Origin: JBGTCD01 sp041749015
Lineage (GTDB): Bacteria > Bacteroidota > Bacteroidia > Cytophagales > Cyclobacteriaceae
Reading direction: 5' to 3'
Assembly (NCBI GenBank): GCA_041749015.1
Contig: JBGTCD010000138.1
Location: forward strand, 1-18,804
Length of the DNA: 18,804 nt
Under the pieces are notes generated by a model. It saw nothing but the letters and a program-made list of their open reading frames with translations. It ran no database searches and had not been told where the DNA came from. A program made the translations under genes and the position numbers. Positions 8,933 to 15,169 of the stretch are shown in pieces. The stretch's first letter is position 1, and each line of letters opens with the position of its first letter.

Positions 8933-10660
8933 ATGTCAGTTTCCGTACAACAAGTCGAACAACTTATTAGTCAGGGTAGGTATCTTGAAGCCCGAAATCT
9001 TGCCGAAGCAGGCTATAAATCAGCCGACAATACTTTAAGGTTTCAGCAACTCTACGCGCTGGCGCTTTCAAAGTCAGGGATCCCTCAGGCTGCAGAGAAA
9101 TTTTTACTACCGATCTATACAGCTTATAAGGATGACCCTGAGACAGCAGGAATACTTGGTGGCATTTATAAAGAAATATTCAGAGAATATCAGGATAACA
9201 GCTATGCCCTGCTATCAAGGGATACTTATGCCGAAAACTTCGAACAAACCAAAAACTACTACACGGGAATCAATGCAGCAACCATGTCTGCCATTGCTGG
9301 AAAAATAAATGCAGGAAGAACCCTAGCAGGGGAGGTAATGGCACTACTTGATGATAAAACCGATGACTTCTGGGAACTTATGACCCTTGCCGAAGCCAAC
9401 CTGCTTACCAAAAACCGTGATAAATGTGTTGAACTCTATTTTAAGGGAAAGCAATTAGCAGGATCTGACTGGGGGAAAATCAATATTATTTATAAACAGC
9501 TCTGGCTGCTTAACCACTATCTGCCCGTGCCGCCTGAAGTACTGAAAGCCTTTAAACCACCGTTGGTGATAGGGTTTGTTGGCCACATGATTGATCACCC
9601 ATCAAGACCAAATCCCCGCTTCCCCCCTTCTATAGAAAAGGAAATCAAGGAAGAAATTGCTCATACCATTCAATCACTGAATGCGAGGATTGGGTATTGC
9701 TCACTGGCCTGTGGTGCTGATATTCTTTTTGCCGAATCAATGATCGAGCAAGGTGGTGAGGTCAACGCATTCATCCCTTTTGCCAAAGAAGATTTTCTAG
9801 AGACCAGTGTGAGATTTGCCGGGGATGGCTGGATCAGTCGCTTCAATAATTTACTGGAAAACACAAGTGTCAATTACCTGACTTCCGAAAAATACAATGG
9901 CGTCAATGATCTTTTCTCTTTACAAAGCCGGGTTATCTTTGGTTCAGCCATTTTGCGCAGCAGGCTATTAAATGGGGAGGTTAATCTGTTAACAGTACTC
10001 TCAGAATTTGATCTTAAAAGGAAAACCGGAGGCACCAGGGAAACCATGCGCTACTGGCCTTACCCTGACAAAATCCATAATATCAATCCGGACAAGTATC
10101 TACAATCCAGGGGCATTGATACAAAACCAGTGATGGCCAAAGATATTGAAGAAGATTCAGAGGCCAGTTCAGATATTATTGTTACATATCTCTGTTGCAT
10201 GAAGTTTCCCAGGAGAAATAAAGAAGAGATTGCAGAATTCTGGAATAAGTTCAAATCAGATAATTTGGGGTTGAGCCTTAATCTTTTGCCTTATGCCCTC
10301 AAGGACAATACTATATTCATTTTATTTCCTTCTGCCCATTCCGGAATCGAATCTGCTTTGACCTTTATCCTTAGGTATAACGATGAAGATATTAAGGTGA
10401 GTTTTGATACAGGCCCGGTTACCATAACCAATAAACAGGAAGACCAACGCAGTGATATTTCCGGTAATGTGGTCAATTTGGCAGAGGCCATCAATTTGTA
10501 TGCTCAGCCCGGAAAACTTATCTGCACCACCAATTTTGCGGCAGTTGCCGTAATAAGTTCTGAAAATTTTACTTTGCAATACTCAGGTGTGGTATACCTT
10601 GGCGATAATAATGATAAGGGCACCAGCTGTGAGCTTTATCAAATTGAGTCGGCCCATTAA
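8933..10660 (+). CDS. TPR/TRAFs-binding-like – SLOG-like – degenerate cyclase-like signalling protein
   Basis: A 575-aa soluble protein with no signal peptide or membrane helix. Three regions can be read. Residues 1-200 are helical TPR-like repeats resembling the MAP3K (ASK1-type) TRAFs-binding region, with YYTGINAATM (109-118) and DFWELMTLAEANLL (145-158). Residues 209-320 resemble a SLOG/Rossmann nucleotide-binding domain: GFVGH (214-218), SLACGADILFAE (257-268), AFIPFAKEDF (279-288). Residues 414-573 resemble a class III nucleotidyl cyclase: DTGPV (492-496), SGNVVNLAEA (510-519), then AQPGKLI (524-530). By eye, the first metal Asp is replaced (CCMKF, 421-425) and the usual Arg after VNLA is Ala, so catalysis is doubtful. 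An ATG at 8921 is followed by a stop after one codon, so 8933 is the start. It is the last gene of the STAND operon and is the likeliest cytosolic output or regulatory component. Domain names come from pattern recognition only. Confidence 0.75.
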   Translation: MSVSVQQVEQLISQGRYLEARNLAEAGYKSADNTLRFQQLYALALSKSGIPQAAEKFLLPIYTAYKDDPETAGILGGIYKEIFREYQDNSYALLSRDTYAENFEQTKNYYTGINAATMSAIAGKINAGRTLAGEVMALLDDKTDDFWELMTLAEANLLTKNRDKCVELYFKGKQLAGSDWGKINIIYKQLWLLNHYLPVPPEVLKAFKPPLVIGFVGHMIDHPSRPNPRFPPSIEKEIKEEIAHTIQSLNARIGYCSLACGADILFAESMIEQGGEVNAFIPFAKEDFLETSVRFAGDGWISRFNNLLENTSVNYLTSEKYNGVNDLFSLQSRVIFGSAILRSRLLNGEVNLLTVLSEFDLKRKTGGTRETMRYWPYPDKIHNINPDKYLQSRGIDTKPVMAKDIEEDSEASSDIIVTYLCCMKFPRRNKEEIAEFWNKFKSDNLGLSLNLLPYALKDNTIFILFPSAHSGIESALTFILRYNDEDIKVSFDTGPVTITNKQEDQRSDISGNVVNLAEAINLYAQPGKLICTTNFAAVAVISSENFTLQYSGVVYLGDNNDKGTSCELYQIESAH

Positions 10661-10688
10661 ATGCGTTGTGGATTGAATCTCCTCCCCC

Positions 10689-11894
10689 TTAGTCACTAGG
10701 CAAGCCTGACAGCGCGTTTTTAAAATCGGCTATTAGATCTTCATCGTTTTCAATTCCTACACTACAGCGAATGAGGCCTTCGGGAATACCGAGTTGTTTT
10801 CTTTCTTCTTCCGTGGCTTCGACATGGCTTGTGACTTTCGGTGGTCCTACCAGGGTGCCTACCGAGCCCAGACTTGCAGCCAGATGCGCATACTGAAGCT
10901 TGTTGAGAAAGGCTTTTACATTTTCAAAACCGCCTCTTAGTGAAAAAGCCATTACGCCGCCATAGCCCGTCATTTGCTTTTTTGCAATTTCATGGCCGGG
11001 GTCGGTTATAAGGCCGGGATAAAATACCTGCTCTACCTGTGGCTGCTTTTCCAGGAAACTGGCCATGGCCATCGCGGTTTCATTTTGTCTTTGCACCCTC
11101 AGCTCAAGTGTTTTAACACCTCTGAGAAGGAGATAGGCCGACATGGCATCAAGTGTAGCACCATTGATTTCACGGAAGTGGAAAATTTTATCAATAAGGT
11201 CTTTCCTTCCACAAACTATACCTCCCATGGCATCGGAGTGGCCTCCTATAAACTTTGTGGCGCTATGCAACACCAGGTCAGCTCCCAGCTGTAGCGGCTT
11301 CTGATTGATGGGAGTGGCAAACGTATTATCAACCACAACGATGGCCCCCACTTCTCTGGCTGCTTTACTTAGTCTTTCCAGGTCTATCACTTTGAGCGTA
11401 GGGTTGGTGGGGCTTTCCAGATACAATACCTGGCAACCTTTTTTGATTTCGGCTTCTATCGCTTCCATATCCGTAGTCTCGCACAGTTGCACGTCTATGT
11501 TAAAGCGGGGCAAAAACTCCAAAAACAGCTTACTCGTGCCGCCATAGGAATCCTTGATGGACACCACACGCTGCCCGGGCGAAAGTAGTGTGAATAAAGT
11601 ATTGCTGATAGCAGCCATTCCTGTGGAGAAGCTCGTAGCGGCTTCTGCATCTTCCAGAATCCGCATTTTCTCCTCGAATACCGCCACTGTAGGGTTGGTA
11701 TTACGACTGTAAATATGGCCTTCCTGTTTTCCGATGGCCACGTCAAACCAGGTGTCTACGTCCTCGTATCCAAAAGTCACGCTGTGTACTACCGGAATCT
11801 GAGTGGCTCCTTTGTAAAAAGGGCTTGTTTCACCAGCCCAAACTGATCGGGTGCCTTGCTGAATGTTCTTCCAGTTATTCATTTTATTAGTCAT
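10689..11894 (-). CDS. Cys/Met metabolism PLP-dependent enzyme (cystathionine gamma-synthase/lyase family)
   Basis: A 401-aa enzyme of the trans-sulfuration family (fold type I, PLP-dependent), of normal family length. Visible signatures are YSRNTNPT (62-69), whose Tyr and Arg contact PLP phosphate across the dimer, STGMAA (90-95), VVVDNTFATP (186-195) with the PLP-pyridine Asp D189, HSATKFIGGHSD (210-221) with Schiff-base lysine K214, YPGL (292-295) and the carboxylate-binding IRCSVG (375-380, R376). It should act in the cytosol on cysteine-, homocysteine- or O-acyl-homoserine-type substrates. Gamma-synthase, gamma-lyase and methionine gamma-lyase activities cannot be separated from sequence alone. 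It lies 17 nt downstream of an M20 peptidase gene on the same strand, so the two are probably co-transcribed. Its 3' end converges on the STAND operon with a 28-nt gap and no clear hairpin terminator between them. Confidence 0.92.
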   Translation of the reverse strand: MTNKMNNWKNIQQGTRSVWAGETSPFYKGATQIPVVHSVTFGYEDVDTWFDVAIGKQEGHIYSRNTNPTVAVFEEKMRILEDAEAATSFSTGMAAISNTLFTLLSPGQRVVSIKDSYGGTSKLFLEFLPRFNIDVQLCETTDMEAIEAEIKKGCQVLYLESPTNPTLKVIDLERLSKAAREVGAIVVVDNTFATPINQKPLQLGADLVLHSATKFIGGHSDAMGGIVCGRKDLIDKIFHFREINGATLDAMSAYLLLRGVKTLELRVQRQNETAMAMASFLEKQPQVEQVFYPGLITDPGHEIAKKQMTGYGGVMAFSLRGGFENVKAFLNKLQYAHLAASLGSVGTLVGPPKVTSHVEATEEERKQLGIPEGLIRCSVGIENDEDLIADFKNALSGLPSD

Positions 11895-11911
11895 AGGATT
11901 CTAAATTATGC

Positions 11912-13069
11912 TTATGTTTTATTGCAATAAAGTGTGGCCGTATTGAATAAAATGTCGGCCATAGTAGCTACTGATTGAATATCTACCCATTCAACAGCAG
12001 AATGCAAGCCATGACCTGTAGGTCCAAAGACCACCGTGTCGATGCCTTTCTCGCTGATCAATGCGGAATCCTCCCACCATGAGTGACCAATAAAATTAGC
12101 GTTCTTTCCTGTAACATCTTTATAGGCATCACACAGGGAAGTTACCATCGGTCCATCCTGATCCGCTTCAAAACCATCACGCCACATCAAGGTGCCAACT
12201 TCGGCTTTTATTTTTCTTTTTGAAAGTTTTCTATTGATTGCTTTTAGCGATTGCAGCATATCAGCTTCCTTTTCACCGGGCAGCGTCCTTCTTTCAAGGA
12301 TCAACTTGCACTGATCGGCATACATAAAAGGGGCGCTTCCGCCTTCTAAGCGCGGGATATGAATAGATGGACGACCTAAGAACGGGTGTGCCTTTATCTC
12401 TTTTATTTGATCACTCATCAGGCTCAACTCCTGCATAACAGCGGCCATGTGCATGTTGGCATCAATACCTTCCTCAGGGAGGCCACCATGGGCCGCCCGC
12501 CCCTGGGTTGTAAGTTCAAAAAGCCCAAAACCCTTATGAGCAATGCAAATATTCAGATCAGAGGGTTCAGTTACTATGGCACCATCCGTATGGTATTTTT
12601 TTAGGGCATGTTCGGTACCAATACTGTTGTATTCCTCGTCTGCCACAAAAGACAAAATGATATCTCCTTTGAGGCTGACTTTATTGTCCTGGATAATTTT
12701 GGCCATGGAAAGTATCGCTGCGATACTGGCCTTCATATCCTGGGCACCCCGGCCATAGAGTTTGCCGTCAACGATGCTGGCTGAAAAAGGGTCTTTCATA
12801 TGGGTCACGTCCACCGTGTCCATATGGGCGTTAAGCATAATGGAGCGACCACTACCTTTTCCTTTGATAATGCCGGTGACATTAAACCGCCCTTCTCCCA
12901 ACCGGTCAATCTCTGTGAATATATTTAACTTTTTTAGGTGATCTGCAATGTAAAGACTTATTGCTTCTTCTCCCGGACCATTTTCAGACAAACTGGGGTT
13001 GACGGAATTAATGCGAACCAGCTCTTGCAGTGTGCTGATTAAAAATTTGAGGTCCACTGATCTTTGCAT
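11912..13069 (-). CDS. M20-family zinc metallopeptidase/deacylase (ArgE/DapE/CPG2-like)
   Basis: A 385-aa protein with the complete M20 di-zinc active site. NAHMDTVD (80-87) supplies H82 and catalytic D84, GRGAQDMK (107-114) the bridging D111, DEE (144-146) the catalytic and metal-binding acids, TEPS (167-170) the ligand E168, and GHGLHSAVE (362-370) the last ligand H366. RAAHGGLPEEG (191-201) marks the dimerisation domain. No signal peptide is present, so it should be cytosolic, hydrolysing an N-acyl amino acid or small peptide. Whether it is acetylornithine deacetylase, succinyl-diaminopimelate desuccinylase or a carboxypeptidase cannot be told; no arginine or lysine biosynthesis gene adjoins it. 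It is the first gene of a pair with the downstream PLP enzyme. An 11-bp inverted repeat ends one base before its ATG, which may regulate it. Confidence 0.9.
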   Translation of the reverse strand: MQRSVDLKFLISTLQELVRINSVNPSLSENGPGEEAISLYIADHLKKLNIFTEIDRLGEGRFNVTGIIKGKGSGRSIMLNAHMDTVDVTHMKDPFSASIVDGKLYGRGAQDMKASIAAILSMAKIIQDNKVSLKGDIILSFVADEEYNSIGTEHALKKYHTDGAIVTEPSDLNICIAHKGFGLFELTTQGRAAHGGLPEEGIDANMHMAAVMQELSLMSDQIKEIKAHPFLGRPSIHIPRLEGGSAPFMYADQCKLILERRTLPGEKEADMLQSLKAINRKLSKRKIKAEVGTLMWRDGFEADQDGPMVTSLCDAYKDVTGKNANFIGHSWWEDSALISEKGIDTVVFGPTGHGLHSAVEWVDIQSVATMADILFNTATLYCNKT

Positions 13070-13070
13070 A

Positions 13071-13111
13071 TAAAATACCGTGCATGAAGATTTTTAAAAA
13101 ACGGTATTTTA
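13071..13111. promoter_or_regulatory. Perfect 11-bp inverted repeat upstream of the M20 gene
   Basis: TAAAATACCGT at 13071-13081 is the exact reverse complement of ACGGTATTTTA at 13101-13111, with a 19-nt AT-rich spacer. Arm centres are 30 bp apart, about three helical turns, which suits a dimeric or dimer-of-dimers repressor. One arm ends one base before the ATG of the leftward M20 gene and so covers the initiation region. It could instead form an mRNA hairpin controlling translation of that gene, or end the toxin transcript arriving from the right. No U-tract typical of an intrinsic terminator follows the hairpin. Confidence 0.45.
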
Positions 13112-13198
13112 TCAGACATAAGCAACCACAACTAAATTACCTCAATTCGGGATTAGTTGCAGAACAAGGTTCACACGCAGAGCATTCAGGCAGGGATA

Positions 13199-13235
13199 AA
13201 GTCGGCACACTGCCACAAGGGTATTGGTCACTTGG
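13199..13235. repeat. Imperfect ~37-bp repeat, copy A
   Basis: This sequence aligns without gaps to 13878-13914 in the same orientation. Blocks AAGTCGGCA and TTGGTCACT are identical at its ends, and TGCC and AGG match in between. It covers the last codons and stop of the toxin gene (leftward) and continues into the intergenic gap. Together with copy B it brackets the toxin-antitoxin pair. Read rightward in the frame GTC GGC, the two copies encode similar peptides (VGTLPQGYWSLG here). Confidence 0.5.
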
Positions 13236-13575
13236 TCCTTTTGCTGATTTTTTTATCGTCCATTTCAGTCCCAAAAAAATCTGTCACGTATACGGTATTG
13301 TTTGCTTTATTAACAAAATAGATGATTTTAACTTCCTTTCTAGCGGTGATTCTATAGGGCAAAAAACGGTGCTCTTTTCCCAAAAAACGTAACTTTTGCT
13401 CTATACTACCCCGATGGGGGTTTACCTTCAATGACAAGGCCATTTCCAGTATCTCCCCAGCCTTGCGGGATGCGCTGTTTGATTGATGTGTTTTAAAAAG
13501 GTACTCCAATAAATCGAAATAAAACAACTCTGCTTCAGGGGTTATCTGAACTAAATAACCCTTTCTGCCTTCCAC
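13228..13575 (-). CDS. RelE/ParE-superfamily type II toxin
   Basis: A 115-aa protein with the pattern of the RelE/ParE fold: VQITPEAE near the N terminus (9-16), a helical pair with FDLLEYL, then a basic strand region ending HRFLPYRI, a VKIIYFVNK strand and a final TVYVTDFF strand. Members of this fold either cleave ribosome-bound mRNA (RelE) or poison gyrase (ParE); which applies cannot be read here. The reading frame starts at GTG (13573-13575), inside the upstream antitoxin gene, giving a 25-nt overlap and likely translational coupling. No ATG lies upstream of the conserved first strand to offer a better start. The stop lies within repeat copy A. At 115 aa it is slightly long for the family, owing to a basic tail (KKISKRTK). 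Confidence 0.75.
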   Translation of the reverse strand: MEGRKGYLVQITPEAELFYFDLLEYLFKTHQSNSASRKAGEILEMALSLKVNPHRGSIEQKLRFLGKEHRFLPYRITARKEVKIIYFVNKANNTVYVTDFFGTEMDDKKISKRTK

Positions 13576-13808
13576 TTGTCCACATCATTTTTGAATTCTT
13601 CTATGCTTCTTGTCTTGCCTTCTTCTATTGATTGCAGTGAGGCTTTTGCCCTGCTGATCATTTCATCCTCACTATTATTAAAAAAATCCTTTGAATTCAT
13701 CTTTTTCAACTCCCTTTCCAATAATTGTTGGTAAAGCAGCAGCAGCTCTTTGTCCTCTATTTGGTCAATCAATTGATGAAGAGATTGTTTAACTACTTGT
13801 GTATTCAT
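13551..13808 (-). CDS. Antitoxin of the RelE/ParE-type module
   Basis: An 85-aa, highly charged helical protein. The first half (QSLHQLIDQIEDKELLLLY, 8-26) looks like the N-terminal segment of short Bacteroidota addiction-module antitoxins. The C-terminal half is acidic then basic, with SIEEFKNDVDKWK (68-80), of the type that wraps around the toxin. I recognise no ribbon-helix-helix or HTH motif with confidence, so its DNA binding is unproven. It precedes the toxin gene and overlaps it by 25 nt, the usual antitoxin-first order. The ATG is the only good start, and an AT-rich gap with an inverted repeat lies just upstream. The function is inferred mainly from the toxin partner. Confidence 0.65.
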   Translation of the reverse strand: MNTQVVKQSLHQLIDQIEDKELLLLYQQLLERELKKMNSKDFFNNSEDEMISRAKASLQSIEEGKTRSIEEFKNDVDKWKAERVI

Positions 13809-13827
13809 GGCTACTTTATTTTCTATT

Positions 13828-13864
13828 GGTAAATATAACGAATTCTTGGTTTAAATAATTTACC
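13828..13864. promoter_or_regulatory. Possible promoter/operator of the toxin-antitoxin module
   Basis: GGTAAAT (13828-13834) and ATTTACC (13858-13864) form a 7-bp perfect inverted repeat about 20-56 bp upstream of the antitoxin ATG. On the minus strand TATATTTA (13837-13830) approximates the Bacteroidota -7 element TAnnTTTG with the last base differing; no convincing -33 TTG was seen. Type II antitoxins commonly repress their own operon from such palindromes. The match is weak. Confidence 0.25.
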
Positions 13865-13877
13865 TAAGGTGGGACCT

Positions 13878-13914
13878 AAGTCGGCAAGATGCCTCGAGGA
13901 TTTTGGTCACTCGG
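13878..13914. repeat. Imperfect ~37-bp repeat, copy B
   Basis: Partner of 13199-13235, same orientation. It lies between the antitoxin promoter region and the 3' end of the 169-aa gene. Read rightward it encodes VGKMPRGFWSLG, against VGTLPQGYWSLG in copy A; four shared residues (P, G, L, G) differ only at the third codon base. Confidence 0.5.
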
Positions 13915-13916
13915 CA

Positions 13917-13959
13917 CGCCTGCCCAGAGGCGAGCGACTGTGGGAGTGTCGAGCGACTG
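13917..13959. repeat. GC-rich short-repeat cluster
   Basis: Immediately after repeat copy B. CGCCT (13917-13921) and AGGCG (13928-13932) form an inverted repeat with a 6-nt loop, and CGAGCGACTG occurs twice (13931-13940 and 13950-13959, 9 nt apart). The segment is markedly richer in GC than its surroundings. It sits just past the stop of the leftward 169-aa gene, so it may shape the mRNA 3' end or be part of the same dispersed element as copy B. Confidence 0.4.
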
Positions 13960-13967
13960 GTTTCTTA

Positions 13968-14477
13968 TCAAGCCAGAAGCTGCTCTATCTCAGAATCTTC
14001 CTCAAACTCGGCATGTAGTGCCTTTAATTGATCAAGAACGGCACCCAGGTAGGTGACTACAGGGCTGTCAGATTCGCCGCTTTCCTCTGATATGCTCCAA
14101 TGAAAAACATACTGCATGATTTCCTCCTTAGTGAGGGATTCAGTAAGTGACTTATAGCCTGCGGGTGGTCCGTTTTGTGCCTCAACAGCCACCAGCTTTT
14201 GCATGGAGGGCCGGTTAAACACCCGGTCATAAACTTTTGGATGATCATTCTTTACCCCCTCTAACTTTGATCTTAAATCTTTGAGGTTGCCCTGAAGGTC
14301 ATCGATCACCTCGCCGGCAAATTGATCCATTGCCTTACTCACCTTTTCATCTGCTCCCATATCCCCGGAAAATGCTTTACCTAGCTTTTCAGCAATGCCA
14401 CTAAACATCATGAGCATGCTGCCCATCATTACCATGGAGGTATTGACATAAATATTGAGTTCTTTTTCATAAGCCAT
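13968..14477 (-). CDS. Conserved hypothetical protein, paralogue of the adjacent lipoprotein (no signal peptide)
   Basis: A 169-aa protein of a family I do not recognise. It aligns end to end with the mature part of the 207-aa lipoprotein encoded just upstream. Shared stretches include MxxxGSMxxMFSG near its N terminus (16-27), KAMDQ (48-52) against KAMGS, HPKVYDRVFNRPSM (79-92) against NPEVFKRIFDRESM, an xPxGYK/xPKGFK site, KEEIMQYVFH (116-125) against KDILRYVMH, and an acidic C terminus. It is rich in methionine in a hydrophobic N-terminal helix (about 10-27), which could be membrane-associated. Unlike its sibling it has no signal peptide; an in-frame TAA 30 nt before the ATG rules out a longer N terminus. 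The 43-nt gap suggests the same transcript as the lipoprotein and the dehydrogenase genes. Function unknown. Confidence 0.7.
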   Translation of the reverse strand: MAYEKELNIYVNTSMVMMGSMLMMFSGIAEKLGKAFSGDMGADEKVSKAMDQFAGEVIDDLQGNLKDLRSKLEGVKNDHPKVYDRVFNRPSMQKLVAVEAQNGPPAGYKSLTESLTKEEIMQYVFHWSISEESGESDSPVVTYLGAVLDQLKALHAEFEEDSEIEQLLA

Positions 14478-14520
14478 AATAAAAGGGGTTTTAGTTTCTG
14501 AAATTATTTAGTTGAGTGCA

Positions 14521-15144
14521 TCACTCCGTCATCATTCTATTCAGTTCTTCGTCACCCTCCAGGTCAGTGCTCACTTCCTGCATTTTATCCATCATTTCCC
14601 CGAGGTATTTACCAATTTCCGTTTTTTCTGCCTCAGCTTCTTCGTCAACTGCCCCGGAAAGATTAAGATGCATGACATACCTAAGGATATCTTTACTATC
14701 TAAATTCCGATCTAGCTTTTTAAAACCCTTAGGAATTGTAAACTGGTCATTAATGGCAACCATTTCCCGCATGGACTCCCTATCAAAAATTCTCTTAAAC
14801 ACTTCTGGGTTATTGGTTTTAATGGAATCCATTTGATGGGCCATATCCTGAAGGCCTTCATTTACCATGCTCACCAATTCTTCATTCAATGAGCCCATGG
14901 CTTTTTCTATCTTCTCACTATCGGAGCCATCTCCTGCTAATATTTCATTCATGCTTTCGCCCATCCCGCTAAACATGACCATCATAGACCCGGAGTAAAT
15001 CATCGTAATATTAAGGAAGGAATTAAAGGCCCTGTCTTCTGCCGATAGTTTTCTGGAACCCTCTTTACCATCACCGTCGCAGCCTGTCAATACTGTGACC
15101 ATAATCAATACTCCTGCCAATAATGTTGAAATTTGCATTTTCAT
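14521..15144 (-). CDS. Lipoprotein of unknown family
   Basis: A 207-aa protein with a lipoprotein signal peptide: basic start, hydrophobic core and lipobox VLTGC with the acylated Cys at 22, followed by an acidic linker. The mature part is helical and acidic, with NITMIYSGSMMVMFSG near residues 47-62 and NNPEVFKRIFDRESMREM in the centre, matching the 169-aa protein downstream. No enzymatic or heme motif (no CxxCH) is visible. Two ATGs, at codons 1 and 3, could start it; the first is assumed. It lies 25 nt after the subunit-3-like gene, so it probably belongs to the GMC dehydrogenase operon and resides at the cell envelope. A role as partner of that dehydrogenase is possible but unsupported beyond position. 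Confidence 0.75.
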   Translation of the reverse strand: MKMQISTLLAGVLIMVTVLTGCDGDGKEGSRKLSAEDRAFNSFLNITMIYSGSMMVMFSGMGESMNEILAGDGSDSEKIEKAMGSLNEELVSMVNEGLQDMAHQMDSIKTNNPEVFKRIFDRESMREMVAINDQFTIPKGFKKLDRNLDSKDILRYVMHLNLSGAVDEEAEAEKTEIGKYLGEMMDKMQEVSTDLEGDEELNRMMTE

Positions 15145-15169
15145 TTTAAATAAGATTTTAAATAAATTA

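Noticed and set aside
10661..10688. Possible bidirectional terminator between the STAND operon and the PLP-enzyme gene
   Set aside because: The 28-nt gap between converging stops holds no hairpin followed by a U-tract on either strand.
13084..13392. Rightward 102-aa open frame overlapping the toxin 3' end and containing repeat copy A
   Set aside because: It runs antisense to a well-supported toxin gene, begins inside the inverted repeat and resembles no family; only the short repeat-encoded segment is of interest.
13889..14060. Rightward frame beginning MPRGFWSLG from repeat copy B
   Set aside because: It runs antisense into the 3' end of the 169-aa gene and, beyond the repeat segment, resembles nothing; not supported as a gene.
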